DNA from: Solirubrobacter soli DSM 22325
GTDB taxonomy: Bacteria > Actinomycetota > Thermoleophilia > Solirubrobacterales > Solirubrobacteraceae
Direction: 5' to 3'
Assembly (NCBI RefSeq): GCF_000423665.1
Contig: NZ_AUIK01000016.1
Span: forward strand, 293,371 to 357,370
Length of the DNA stretch: 64,000 nt
Notes under the pieces: model-generated
What the model saw: only the letters and a program-made list of their open reading frames with translations
Databases searched by the model: none
Told to the model about the DNA's origin: nothing
Part shown: positions 8,101 to 16,060 of the stretch, in pieces
How positions within the stretch are numbered: the first letter of the stretch is position 1
Layout: each line of letters starts with the position of its first letter
Position numbers and translations under genes: made by a program

Positions 8101-9745
8101 CCGCACCGAGCTCTCCGCGGAGCAGCTCGTGGACGGCGCCGTTGACGTCCGCTGGTTCGCGGAGGTGCACGAGCAGCTCGACGACGAGCTGCTGAAGGCC
8201 GCGAAGTACGGCTCGACGGCCGGCGGCCACAAGCGGGCCGAGCTGTTCGCGCGAGCGATGCGCGGCGACCTCGACGAGGACGAGCTGCTCCAGCGGATCG
8301 AGGCCAAGCGCCACCAGGACTCGGTGCGCGCGCTCGGCCTGCTTCCACTGGCGGACGGCGACGCGCTCACCCGCCGCTACGAGGCGCTGCACCACTTCCG
8401 CCGCGGGAGTCGGGAGTTCGGCAAGCAACGACAGGGAAGCGAGGGGCGCGCGACCGACATCGGGCTGGAGAACCTCGCCCGCACCGCCGGGTTCAGCGAC
8501 CCGGCGCGGCTCACGTGGGCGATGGAGGCCGCGGCGACCGCGGACCTCGCCGGCGACGGCGTGGTCGTCGAGCACGAGGACGTGCGTGTCGCGCTCCGCG
8601 TGGACGCCGATGGCAAGCCCGAGATCAGCACCCGCCGCGGCGAGAAGACGCTCAAGAGCGTCCCCGCCGCGCTCCGCAAGGTCCCCGAGATCAAGGCGCT
8701 GACATCTCGGACCACGGAGCTGCGCCGGCAGAGCGCGCGCATCCGGGTCTCGCTCGAGCAGGCGATGGTGCGCGGCGACGAGCTGACCGGCGACGAGCTG
8801 GCCCGCTACCGCGAGCACGCGCTGCTGTGGCCGGCGCTGTCGCGGCTCATCCTCGTGGGCGAGGGGACGGCCGGGTACCCCGACGGCCGCGTCCTGCGCG
8901 ACCACACGGGCGCGCAGCACGCGGTCGGCACGACGGAGCGGCTCCGCATCGCCCACCCGCTCGACCTGCTCGAGCGCGGCGACTGGGCCGACTGGCAGCA
9001 GGACGTCCTGGCGCGCCGGGTCGTCCAGCCGTTCAAGCAGGTGTTCCGCGAGCTGTACCTGCCGGTCGACTCCGAGCGGGCGGACGGGGGAGGCTCACGC
9101 CGCTACGCGGGCCACCAGATCCAGCCGGGACGCGCGCGGGCGCTGCTGTCGAGCCGCGGCTGGCGGATCGACGAGTACGAGGGCGCGAGGCGCACCGACC
9201 ACCACGTGCACGTCGCCGCCTCGCTCTGGTTCCTCAACGGCTTCGGCAGCCCGGCCGACGTCGAACCGCCGACGCTCGAGGAGGTCCGGTTCACGAGCAC
9301 CCGCGACGGTCGTGACATCGAGCTCGACGCCGTGCCCGCCCGGCTGTTCAGCGAGACCATGCGCGACCTCGACCTGGTCGTCAGCGTCGCCCACGTCGCC
9401 GGCGTCGACCCCGAGGCGAGTCAGTCCAGCCTCGAGATGCGCGCGTCGCTCGTCGCCGAGACGGCCGCGATGCTCAACTACGAGAACGTGAGGATCGATG
9501 GCCCGCGCGCCCTGATCGACGGCGAGATCGGGCGCTACTCGGTGCACCTCGGGAGCGCCGGGGTGCACCAGCTGCCGGGCGGCGCGGTGTGCATCGTGCC
9601 CGTGCACGCGCAGCACCGCGGCCGCGTCTTCCTCCCGTTCGCCGACGACGATCCCAAGACCGCCGAGATCGTCGCCAAGGTGTTGCTGCTCGCGCGGGAT
9701 CGCGACATCCGCGATCCCACGATTCTCGAGCAGTTGCGGGGCTAG
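5111..9745 (+). CDS. Giant DUF4132 protein with HEAT-like repeats
   Basis: The 1544-residue cytoplasmic protein is the largest gene of the window. The N-terminal half is built of alpha-helical HEAT-like repeats (for example FSAVAFLSQTHVDQAAGALL and LLEALGDASPQVREEAIAAA). The DUF4132 domain lies around residues 1130-1310 (TRRGEKTLKSVPAALRKVP, then QSARIRVSLEQAMVRGDE), and the C-terminal 200 residues match the domain that usually follows it (DUF7737; RVFLPFADDDPKTAEIVAKV). The family includes E. coli YehI/MolR-like proteins of unknown biochemical role; relatives occur beside MoxR ATPases and VWA proteins in proposed conflict or chaperone systems, but none is visible here. It ends tail-to-tail with the hydrolase gene, sharing the tetranucleotide CTAG. 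Confidence 0.85.
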   Translation: MLSAQEAQRALAERRERAVTRGRLTAAFGKVAGVLQTDAGAAVTVLEALPRRARRAAFGAVCSGMGGELATVFENAGRLTYQNDWDRRPFRAPTLPHLARARVLDRARNTAPELVAYGADSEWLARWAGHVLAQDWQVSPHLVGWLLAAAIDAGNDEVLELLLASTDGSDDVATMGQHVPIALLCADRPDGWERVEELLLSAQREEGLRQSILEVVDEAYPEALRRMLALILEHGLARFASVARAVAVWFGLEVLAGDRKRIEAIVERALHVPDEPTEPLDIYIALWSQATEDVLTAIESAQSWLESPDPEARFSAVAFLSQTHVDQAAGALLRALDDDDLRVAGTAVAPLLWLSLPASYDVFERLLARLPKRTVELEPIEWYGPLPTLKREDVGRLLMRHRDPPDIDRVLPHRAALETWDRRNLVKHLTKAPPTADRRAALLEALGDASPQVREEAIAAAATVKLDDEEALALEPLLRRKPGDLRRGVIELILGRGEPWARAAAERLLAGDAQQRLAGVEVLRRLAASGSTAATKRLGELENAVDDQVVEQATRRAVADNALATLTEADGFGLIEASELTPAVAPRETGFVFATLASRRVLQLLDELIDAHKDVEVVVDRNWGQVDRLLLGAVQYANLAGHHRRLRRGDTEVEVPLLELWQRFAAELPAEARDDDGLQLLRAHLICAEAQARYRFDQKSKAAADVGVQHFDLVHDVLDLLLVLDGGDDVRAGALDAAEAEFAALGRRELRRRAEQFYSWESPALELTRTLPSKDPEIAKRHWRLELWLSEAPKDRQRPPLGVVVTAFEQGAATEADLIDHLVGPRGENQGFWDLGRIGRAAPTVVERIRERIVAIELARGETPTAAAKAVRELTHSGGLDVVVAALVALGRERFVRGWSSDGEGRATVFSHMVATSHPGDGDTPERFAAAVREAKIADRRLRELACYAPQWAAHVEATLAAPGLAGAVWWLHAHTKDDRWDVAAELRAEWERSVADRTELSAEQLVDGAVDVRWFAEVHEQLDDELLKAAKYGSTAGGHKRAELFARAMRGDLDEDELLQRIEAKRHQDSVRALGLLPLADGDALTRRYEALHHFRRGSREFGKQRQGSEGRATDIGLENLARTAGFSDPARLTWAMEAAATADLAGDGVVVEHEDVRVALRVDADGKPEISTRRGEKTLKSVPAALRKVPEIKALTSRTTELRRQSARIRVSLEQAMVRGDELTGDELARYREHALLWPALSRLILVGEGTAGYPDGRVLRDHTGAQHAVGTTERLRIAHPLDLLERGDWADWQQDVLARRVVQPFKQVFRELYLPVDSERADGGGSRRYAGHQIQPGRARALLSSRGWRIDEYEGARRTDHHVHVAASLWFLNGFGSPADVEPPTLEEVRFTSTRDGRDIELDAVPARLFSETMRDLDLVVSVAHVAGVDPEASQSSLEMRASLVAETAAMLNYENVRIDGPRALIDGEIGRYSVHLGSAGVHQLPGGAVCIVPVHAQHRGRVFLPFADDDPKTAEIVAKVLLLARDRDIRDPTILEQLRG

Positions 9746-11844
9746 GGAGTGGTCGTCGACAGGGTGAACGTCAGCGTCTTCGAGTACGCGCCCGTACGCA
9801 GCGCGTCGGACGCCTTGATCGCCTGCTTGAACGTGACGGCGACCTTCTCGTTGCTGGTCGGCGCGGTCCAGGCGGACTTGGCGAGCTCGACGCGCAGCGG
9901 CTCCGGGAGCGAGAACGCGCCGTTGGTGAGCCGACCCGGGTCGGAGTAGGAGAGCGTCGCGTCGCCGGCGCTGCTCGTGACGGTCGCCTCGGTCGTCGCC
10001 GTGTACTCCTTCGCCAGGCCCGGCGTGAAGGCGCCGAACGACGCGGATGCGCCGAGCGAGAGCGCCAGCGTCGCGGGCGTGGTGCCACCGACGGTCCCTT
10101 GCGTGGACGTCGAGGTCGGCGCGTTGATCGTCGCCTGCAACAGCGCGCTGATCGCCTTCGTCGGGCGCAGCACGGCGTCGCGCGCGGCGGCGTCGCTGGT
10201 CAGCCCGAGGGTGGCCTGCAGGGCGATGTCATCGAGGAAGAAGATCGCCGTGTAGTGGTCACCCGCCGTGCCGTACTCCTCGGCCTTGGCCGCGCTGGCC
10301 TTCAGGCGGGTGGCGAGGGCGCCCGGGATGCGGGTGCCGTAGTCGTTGACGAGGTCGCGGATGTCCGTGTACCACGCCGGGTCGCGCGTGAAGTCCGCGG
10401 GGATGTAGCCCTTGGCGGCATTGTCGAGCGTGCGTTCCTTGACCTTGTCGACGTAGGACTGCACGGTCGGGTAGAGCGTCGCGAGCTGGGCGTCGGTCAT
10501 CGGCGTCGAGCTGCCGTCGAGGAAGCAGAAGCCGGGGCCCGTGTTCGTGCCGGTGTTGATCCGCAGCGGCGCGTCCTGCTGCGCGAGGCGGATGCCGCCC
10601 AGGGCGAGGCCGAGGCTGTCGCGCGTGATCGCCCCGCCGGCCGGCGTGGCCGTGGTGATCACCGGGGCCGACGGCGGCGCGATGCCATACGCGACCCAGT
10701 TGAACGTGTGGTCATAGACGGCGTCCTGGACCATGTGCTGCGGGACGCGCGAGAGCGACGTCAGCGCGCAGGTCTGCGGCTCGCCGGGGTAGCCGCCGGG
10801 GTAGGAGCCGACGTCGCGCTTGCGCAGCGGGCCGTAGTCGGTGATCAGCTTCCAGTCGCCGTGCGAGGCGCCGGCGACCTCCCAGTTGCGGAACGTCGGC
10901 GAGTCCGCCGCGCGGGCGCCGTTGCCGATGCCGCCCGAGATGTCACCCTCGGAGTTCAGGCGGAAGATCGGGGTGGGGGTGTCGGTGCGCATCGCTCCGC
11001 CGCCGCCGTGCAGCACGACCGCGTCGACGATGTTCGCCAGCGGCTGGATCGAGTTGGCGTAGGTGCGCAGACGGGTCGCCGACTGGGAATGCCCCGTCGC
11101 GATCACGTAGTCCGGCGCGGGCAGCGTGCCGAGCGGGTCGAGGCCCGCGGGGCTGCGAACGGCCTTGATCGCCTGCGAGAAGATGTCATACGAGAGCGAG
11201 TCGTCGTTGACCGTGTTGCCGACGGTGACATCGAGCGCGCCATAGCGCGTCGGGCTCCACGCCTTCAGGCCGGTGGTCGCCGCGTGCAGACCCACCCGCT
11301 GGGCCGAGACGCCGACCCACGCGTAGCCCCTCTGGAGCAGATGCTCGTGCGTCTGGTACCAGTCGACCTCCTGGTCCCAGTTGTTCGAGACGTTGTACCA
11401 CTCGGCGATCACGCCGCCGTTGAACTTCGCGGCGTTGACGGGGCGGCGCACCACCAGTCGCGTGTTGTACGCGTTGCCCGTGCTCTGGACCGTGGCCGTG
11501 TTCGTGCCGGTGATCGTGTACCGGTTGGCCTGCCCGGAGATCAGGAACTCCTGCTCGACGTACCCCGCCTTCGCGAGGTCGACGTCGGTCGTGAGGAACG
11601 GATACCCATGCGCGGGATCACCCACCGGCGACGTGTTCGCGATCGGTCCCGTGACCGCCGGGGCCGGGACGGTCGCGCCGGTCGCGGTCGACACGCGCGG
11701 CGTCTCGCCGTTCGGGCCGGGCGGGACGGCGGCGGCTGGACCGGCGAGGCCGGCCGAAGCGGTCAACGCCACGAGCACCGCCGATACACGGGCAGCACGA
11801 CGCGGGCGACGCTGGACAGAGCGTGCGGACAATCTCCACCTCAC
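9742..11844 (-). CDS. Secreted alpha/beta hydrolase-domain protein with C-terminal 'TFTLSTTTP' module
   Basis: I place the start at the GTG at 11844, giving a 700-residue protein with a twin-arginine-rich basic start (VQRRPRRAARVSAVLVALTA) and cleavage near AAAVPP. An upstream extension to 11919 is possible but lacks signal-like character. The middle domain matches the alpha/beta hydrolase-domain family PF20091 (VVRRPVNAAKFNGGVIAEWY, VGVSAQRVGL). The nucleophile elbow is GHSQSA, so the serine of that motif is the expected catalytic residue. The last ~110 residues (LALSLGASASFGAFTPG to LTFTLSTTTP) duplicate the C-terminus of the secreted protein at 2861-4588. It is probably an extracellular esterase or amidase; its substrate is unknown. 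Confidence 0.82.
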   Translation of the reverse strand: MRWRLSARSVQRRPRRAARVSAVLVALTASAGLAGPAAAVPPGPNGETPRVSTATGATVPAPAVTGPIANTSPVGDPAHGYPFLTTDVDLAKAGYVEQEFLISGQANRYTITGTNTATVQSTGNAYNTRLVVRRPVNAAKFNGGVIAEWYNVSNNWDQEVDWYQTHEHLLQRGYAWVGVSAQRVGLHAATTGLKAWSPTRYGALDVTVGNTVNDDSLSYDIFSQAIKAVRSPAGLDPLGTLPAPDYVIATGHSQSATRLRTYANSIQPLANIVDAVVLHGGGGAMRTDTPTPIFRLNSEGDISGGIGNGARAADSPTFRNWEVAGASHGDWKLITDYGPLRKRDVGSYPGGYPGEPQTCALTSLSRVPQHMVQDAVYDHTFNWVAYGIAPPSAPVITTATPAGGAITRDSLGLALGGIRLAQQDAPLRINTGTNTGPGFCFLDGSSTPMTDAQLATLYPTVQSYVDKVKERTLDNAAKGYIPADFTRDPAWYTDIRDLVNDYGTRIPGALATRLKASAAKAEEYGTAGDHYTAIFFLDDIALQATLGLTSDAAARDAVLRPTKAISALLQATINAPTSTSTQGTVGGTTPATLALSLGASASFGAFTPGLAKEYTATTEATVTSSAGDATLSYSDPGRLTNGAFSLPEPLRVELAKSAWTAPTSNEKVAVTFKQAIKASDALRTGAYSKTLTFTLSTTTP

Positions 11845-11952
11845 AGTTGGACCGGGAGGCGGATTATGAGAGCCGTGGTGACACGTGTCAACTGTCGCCT
11901 GAAGAACCTCCAGGGTCAAGCGAAGGCGGCCCGCCGCCGACTCCTGTACTCG

Positions 11953-13095
11953 ATGTCCCGTCTCATTGCACGGTCATGCGCCGTGGCGGCGCTCATCGCG
12001 GTTGCCGCGATCGCCGGGTGCGGCGGTGACGCCGAGCGCCTCGAATGGCCGGCCGCGAAGCCCGCGTTCGGAGCCGACACGCCGGAACACGCGATCCAGA
12101 GCTTCATCGCCGCGGCCGGACACCCCGGCAGCAGCTATACGACGTTGACCGAAGCGTGTCGCCAACTGGCGCCGAGCGTACGGCCCGCGGTCCGCTTCAA
12201 CGCGTCCGTCGCTCCGAGTGAGTCCGACTGCGCGGCCGGGCTCGCCACGCTGCTCTACGACACCGGCGACACCAGCGGCATCGCGCCGCCGACCGGATTC
12301 ACCGGCACGATCACCGGCACCTCGGCGGCCGGGGAGCGCGCGACGGTCACGATCGCCATGAGCTACGACGGCGCTCCTGGCTTCGAGAACCGGCCGGTGC
12401 GCGTGCTGGTCGCCAAGGAAGAGGGTTCGTGGTGGGTGGCCACGCCGCGCGCACTGAACGTGCTCTCGGCGGCGCATCCGCCCACCGACGCCGAACTCGT
12501 CCAGCAGTACGACGAGCTCGTCGCCGCGGCCGGCATCGCCGAGCGCCAGGCCGAGGCCGGCCGCAACGCCGAGGCGAAGGTCGGCGGCGACGTGCGCGCC
12601 TGCCCACGTGACGGGGCCTCGTCGGCGAAGGACGCGCACGGGGACGTCAGGATCGCCGACGGGATGCGCCTCGCCCCGCAACAGGTCCCCGGCCACGACC
12701 TGGTCGAGGTCATCCACAGCGGCGACGGCGATCAGGCGTGCTTCGAGTTGCACTTCGGCGGCGACGTTCCCAGCGCGGGCGCGGCGGAGATCGCCGTGCT
12801 GCCGACCGGGGCCCGCGTGGCGGTGCGCTGGGAGAACGACCGCGCCCTCGGTCAAGGTGGCACGCAGGACGCACCGCAAGCCGTGGCCGTCGAGACGACG
12901 CGGGACGGATCGGTGATGACGCTCCGCCTGCCGAAGACGAGCATCGGGATCACCGGCGGGCCCTACCGGTGGGCCGCCAAGCTCTTCATCAACACGGCCT
13001 CGACGGGCATGGCCCGCGACACCGACTTCGACAGCGTCCCGGACGACCTCACGATCAGCGGGGACCAGGACCACTACATCCCGCACGCCGGCTAG
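11953..13095 (+). CDS. Lipoprotein of unknown function
   Basis: The chosen ATG at 11953 gives a short lipoprotein signal (MSRLIARSCAVAALIAVAAI) with lipobox AIAGC, so the mature protein would be lipidated at Cys22. A longer in-frame start near 11866 is possible. The mature part begins like a secreted NTF2-like lipoprotein (DTPEHAIQSFIAAAG, TLTEACRQLAPSVR, then EGSWWVATP), and a second beta-rich domain with an acidic DTDFDSVPDD calcium-loop-like stretch ends the protein. The plus-strand reading frame continues far upstream antisense to the hydrolase gene, but that part is not coding. It ends tail-to-tail with the HAF pseudogene, sharing CTAG at 13092-13095. Confidence 0.8.
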   Translation: MSRLIARSCAVAALIAVAAIAGCGGDAERLEWPAAKPAFGADTPEHAIQSFIAAAGHPGSSYTTLTEACRQLAPSVRPAVRFNASVAPSESDCAAGLATLLYDTGDTSGIAPPTGFTGTITGTSAAGERATVTIAMSYDGAPGFENRPVRVLVAKEEGSWWVATPRALNVLSAAHPPTDAELVQQYDELVAAAGIAERQAEAGRNAEAKVGGDVRACPRDGASSAKDAHGDVRIADGMRLAPQQVPGHDLVEVIHSGDGDQACFELHFGGDVPSAGAAEIAVLPTGARVAVRWENDRALGQGGTQDAPQAVAVETTRDGSVMTLRLPKTSIGITGGPYRWAAKLFINTASTGMARDTDFDSVPDDLTISGDQDHYIPHAG

Positions 13096-13810
13096 CGTTT
13101 GATCGTGACCTTGGCCGTGGCGGTGCTCGTGTTGCCGGCGCCGTCGCGCGTGGTGGTCAGGAGCGTGAACGTAGCCTTGCTCGACCTGCGCAGGCGCACG
13201 CGGAGGCTGTGGTCGAGCTTGAACGTGACGGCGGTGGTTCCCGTCTTGCCCACGTAGACCTGCTTGGTCGCGAGCGCCTTCTTCGTGCGCGCGAGCTCGC
13301 GGTCAGCTGGAGTCGCAGGCCGCGCCGGCGGACGTCGGCGAGCCGCTCTCCGGGGATGGCGGCGATCTGCGCCGTGGGCCGGGTCGTGTCGCCGAACCAC
13401 AGCAGCGCGCGGGCGTGCTTCTCGGATCCGTATGAGCCGATGACCAGGCCCTGGTCGTTGATCGCGGTGGACGCGGCGTATTGGGCGCCGGCCGGGACGC
13501 CGAGCTCGACCATGCCCTCCGACCGTGTCCACAGGAACGGGCGACCGCCGCTGGTGCCGACGACCTGACCGTGATTGTTGATGTCAGCGGCCGAACTGAT
13601 GGAGTCGCCCGGCAACGCGCCCAGAGTGATCCGCTCACCCGACGGCGTCCAGACGACGGCGTGAGGGCTCCCGGTGGTGGCGACGTCCTCACCCACCGTG
13701 CCGGCGATCTGGCCGCTGTCGCTGATCCCGTACGCCGCGCCGCGCTCGATCTCGATCGGGACGGGCCCGGCCTAGGCGATGATCAGCGCGGTTGCGCAGG
13801 GACGTCGCAT
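13092..13810 (-). pseudogene. Decayed HAF-repeat extracellular protein
   Basis: This is a shortened relative of the intact HAF gene immediately upstream. The ATG at 13810 overlaps that gene's stop (TGATG), and the first codons read MRRPCATALIIA, then a TAG at 13774-13772, then continue in the same frame as AGPVPIEIERGAAYGISDSG, matching the mature start of the intact copy (AGPVPIDIG). HAF repeats follow (ADINNHGQVVGTSGGRPFLW). Near 13290-13305 the frame shifts, and the conserved C-terminus (GTTAVTFKLDHSL to TAKVTIKR) continues in another frame down to 13092. With a premature stop inside the signal peptide and a frameshift, it should not make the full protein unless by readthrough or because of sequencing errors. 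Confidence 0.8.
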
Positions 13811-15099
13811 CAGCGTTTGATCGTGACCTTGGTGGTGGTCACGGTGGAGTTTCCGGCGCGGTCGCGTGTGGCGGTGCGGACGGTGAAGGTGGCCTTGCTG
13901 ACGTCGCGCAGCCCGACGCGGAGCTTGCGGTCGAGCTTGAAGGTGACGGCGGTGGTTCCGGCGGCGTTGAGCGTCTTGGTGGCGAGTTGCGTCTTGCCGC
14001 GCGTCAGGGTGAGCTCGGTGCTGCCGGGCTCGCTGACGGTGAGTTGCAGTCGCAGGCCGCGGGTGCGGACGTCCTTGAGCTTCTCGCCGGGCAGGGCGGT
14101 GAGCTTCGCCGTGGGCGGGGTCGTGTCGGCACCCCACAGGACGGCACGCTCGCTCTTTTCGGGCGTGTAGGGGAACAGGTTGGTGCCAGCCACCTGGCCC
14201 TGATCGTTGATTGCCAAGGCGCCGCCTCCCGTCGCCCCGGGCAGGAGGTCGAGCGCGGTCATCCCCGTCTCCGGGCTCCAGAGGAACGGGCGGTCGCCGC
14301 TGACGCCTACGACCTGGCCACGGTTGTTGATCGCCGTGGCAGAGCTCGAATCGGTGCCGGGGAGCGTGCCCAAGTCGACCATGCCGCGGGCCTTGGTCCA
14401 CAGGAACGCATGCGCGTCGTTGCCGACGTAGCTCCAGCCGACGACCTGACCGTTGTCATTGACGTCGGTGGCCCCGCTGACGCTCGCGCCAGGAAGCGTG
14501 CCGAGATCGATCATCCCGCCGGCCGGCGTCCACAGGAACGCGTGTCCTCCGATGGAGTTGCTCCCGCCTTCGCCGCTGGTGCCGACGACCTCGCCGCGGT
14601 CGTTGATCGCGGCAGCCATGGCGTGGTCTGTGTTCGGCAACGAACCGAGGTCGACCATGAACCCTTCCGGGGTCCACAGGACTGCTCGCTCGGTCGGGTT
14701 GACGGGCGACCCGTCGCGGGCCCTGCCGACGATCTCACTGCGGTTGTTGACGTCGTACGCCCAGGCCACTCGGTACAGCCGCCCGCCCAGCGTGCCCAGC
14801 CGAACCTCCCCGGTCGACGGCGTCCATAGATAGGCGCCGCCGTCGGAGTGGCTGCCGACAACCATTGCAGCGTCGTTGATCGCGACCGGCTGGGATCCGA
14901 CGAACGTCATCCCTGCCCCCTGCTTCCAGAGCCAGCCCGGCGCGTAGATGCGCTGAAAGCCCACGATCTGGCCCTTGGCGTTGATCGAGCTTCCTCCACC
15001 GGGTCCGATGTCGATCGGGACAGGGCCGGCCGCGGCCGCGCTGGCGGGCATGACGAGCGATGCGACGATGACCGCCACTTTCAGACGAACAGCACTCAT
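13810..15099 (-). CDS. Secreted HAF-repeat protein
   Basis: The 429-residue protein has a signal peptide (MSAVRLKVAVIVASLVM, cleavage near SAAAAG). It then has about seven HAF repeats of ~45 residues, recognisable by 'GHAFLWTPAGGMIDLGTLPG' and 'AINDRGEVVGTS'-type units; HAF repeats are known from extracellular proteins and probably form a beta-propeller. From residue ~320 a distinct Ig-like C-terminal domain follows (DTTPPTAKLTALPGEKLKDV to TTTKVTIKR). The start overlaps the LysR gene's stop codon (TAATG), and its own stop overlaps the start of the decayed copy (TGATG), so the three form one coupled transcript. Function beyond the fold is unknown. Confidence 0.85.
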   Translation of the reverse strand: MSAVRLKVAVIVASLVMPASAAAAGPVPIDIGPGGGSSINAKGQIVGFQRIYAPGWLWKQGAGMTFVGSQPVAINDAAMVVGSHSDGGAYLWTPSTGEVRLGTLGGRLYRVAWAYDVNNRSEIVGRARDGSPVNPTERAVLWTPEGFMVDLGSLPNTDHAMAAAINDRGEVVGTSGEGGSNSIGGHAFLWTPAGGMIDLGTLPGASVSGATDVNDNGQVVGWSYVGNDAHAFLWTKARGMVDLGTLPGTDSSSATAINNRGQVVGVSGDRPFLWSPETGMTALDLLPGATGGGALAINDQGQVAGTNLFPYTPEKSERAVLWGADTTPPTAKLTALPGEKLKDVRTRGLRLQLTVSEPGSTELTLTRGKTQLATKTLNAAGTTAVTFKLDRKLRVGLRDVSKATFTVRTATRDRAGNSTVTTTKVTIKR

Positions 15100-15989
15100 T
15101 ACATCGGAGAACGCTTCTCGGTGCGGTGAGTTGCGGTGAGGTGGGCTTCGAGGGCGGCGACGGCGGGTGGGACGGTCTGGAGGTCGAGGCGGGCGAGGTT
15201 GATGTCACGGTCCAGGCCCGGTGCGGCGAGCGGGCGGGTGACGACGCCGGGTGGGAGCTGCTGGGCGGCGAGGCCGGCGACGAGCGCGATGCCCTGGCCG
15301 GCGGCGACGAGGGCGAGGACGACGGCGAAGTCGTCGCCGTCGTAGGCGGCTCCGCGCGTGCGCACGGGGAGGATGCGGGCGAGGGTGGGTGAGACGCTCG
15401 CGTCCGGCGCGTCGATCCAGCGTTCGTCGACGAGGTCGGACGGCGCGAGCCGCGGCTTCGCGGCGAGCGGGTGGTCATCGGGGAGCGCGACGAGGACGGC
15501 GTCGGTCATCAAGCGGCGCAGCCGGATCGGTGGAGGGAGGGGGACGCCGCCGGGGCGGTCCTCGAAGGTCACCGCGAGGTCGAGCTCGCCGGCGATCAGG
15601 GCGTCGTAGGCGTCGCGGGTCTCGAGTTGGGAGATCGAGACGTGCACGTCCCGGAAGGTCTTCAGGGCCGGCGCGACGATGTGCTCGGCAGCGGTGCGGA
15701 AGGCGCCGATGCGGACCGTGGCGGATGTGCCGTCGCGCAGGGCGCGCAGCTCGGTCGCGGCGGCGTCGAGGACCGCCCCGGCGTGGCGTGCGGCGTTCAG
15801 CGCGACCTCGCCCGCGGCGGTCGGCCGGACCGGCCGGCGCTCCAGCAGCGTGAGGCCGACGGCGCGCTCGAGCTCGGAGATCTGCTGGGAGACCGCCGAC
15901 TGCGTGTAGCCGAGCGCGGCGGCCGCGCCGCCGAACGAGCCGTGCTCGACGACGGCGGCGAGCGTTCGAAGCCAACGGGCGTCGAGCAT
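15099..15989 (-). CDS. LysR-family transcriptional regulator
   Basis: The 296-residue protein has the standard length and layout of the family: an N-terminal winged helix (residues ~3-62, GSFGGAAAALGYTQSAVSQQ and LERRPVRPTAAG) and a two-lobe effector domain (VRIGAFRTAAEHIVAPAL onward). It is divergent from the M20 deacylase/ammonia-lyase pair and 71 bases away, so it most likely controls that operon in response to its substrate, as LysR proteins commonly do. Unusually, it is translationally coupled on its other side to a secreted HAF-repeat gene. The promoter is of the leaderless type. Confidence 0.88.
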   Translation of the reverse strand: MLDARWLRTLAAVVEHGSFGGAAAALGYTQSAVSQQISELERAVGLTLLERRPVRPTAAGEVALNAARHAGAVLDAAATELRALRDGTSATVRIGAFRTAAEHIVAPALKTFRDVHVSISQLETRDAYDALIAGELDLAVTFEDRPGGVPLPPPIRLRRLMTDAVLVALPDDHPLAAKPRLAPSDLVDERWIDAPDASVSPTLARILPVRTRGAAYDGDDFAVVLALVAAGQGIALVAGLAAQQLPPGVVTRPLAAPGLDRDINLARLDLQTVPPAVAALEAHLTATHRTEKRSPM

Positions 15990-15995
15990 CAGTTG

Positions 15996-16001
15996 AGCTT
16001 A
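15996..16001 (-). promoter_or_regulatory. -10 box for a leaderless LysR transcript
   Basis: TAAGCT on the minus strand is followed by six bases and then the ATG at 15989, so transcription should begin at or within a base of the start codon. No Shine-Dalgarno sequence is present. The 71-base divergent region also contains AT-richer sequence (TTTCTGATGAAA on the minus strand) suitable for LysR binding. Confidence 0.5.
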
Positions 16002-16060
16002 TCCGCGTTTCATCAGAAATCGTTTGTGCTGATCGGCGCGCACCGCAACCATGTCTGGCC

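Noticed and set aside
9589..11952. Upstream two-thirds of the plus-strand frame that ends with the lipoprotein
   Set aside because: It runs antisense to the hydrolase gene with shadow composition; the lipoprotein signal begins at 11953.
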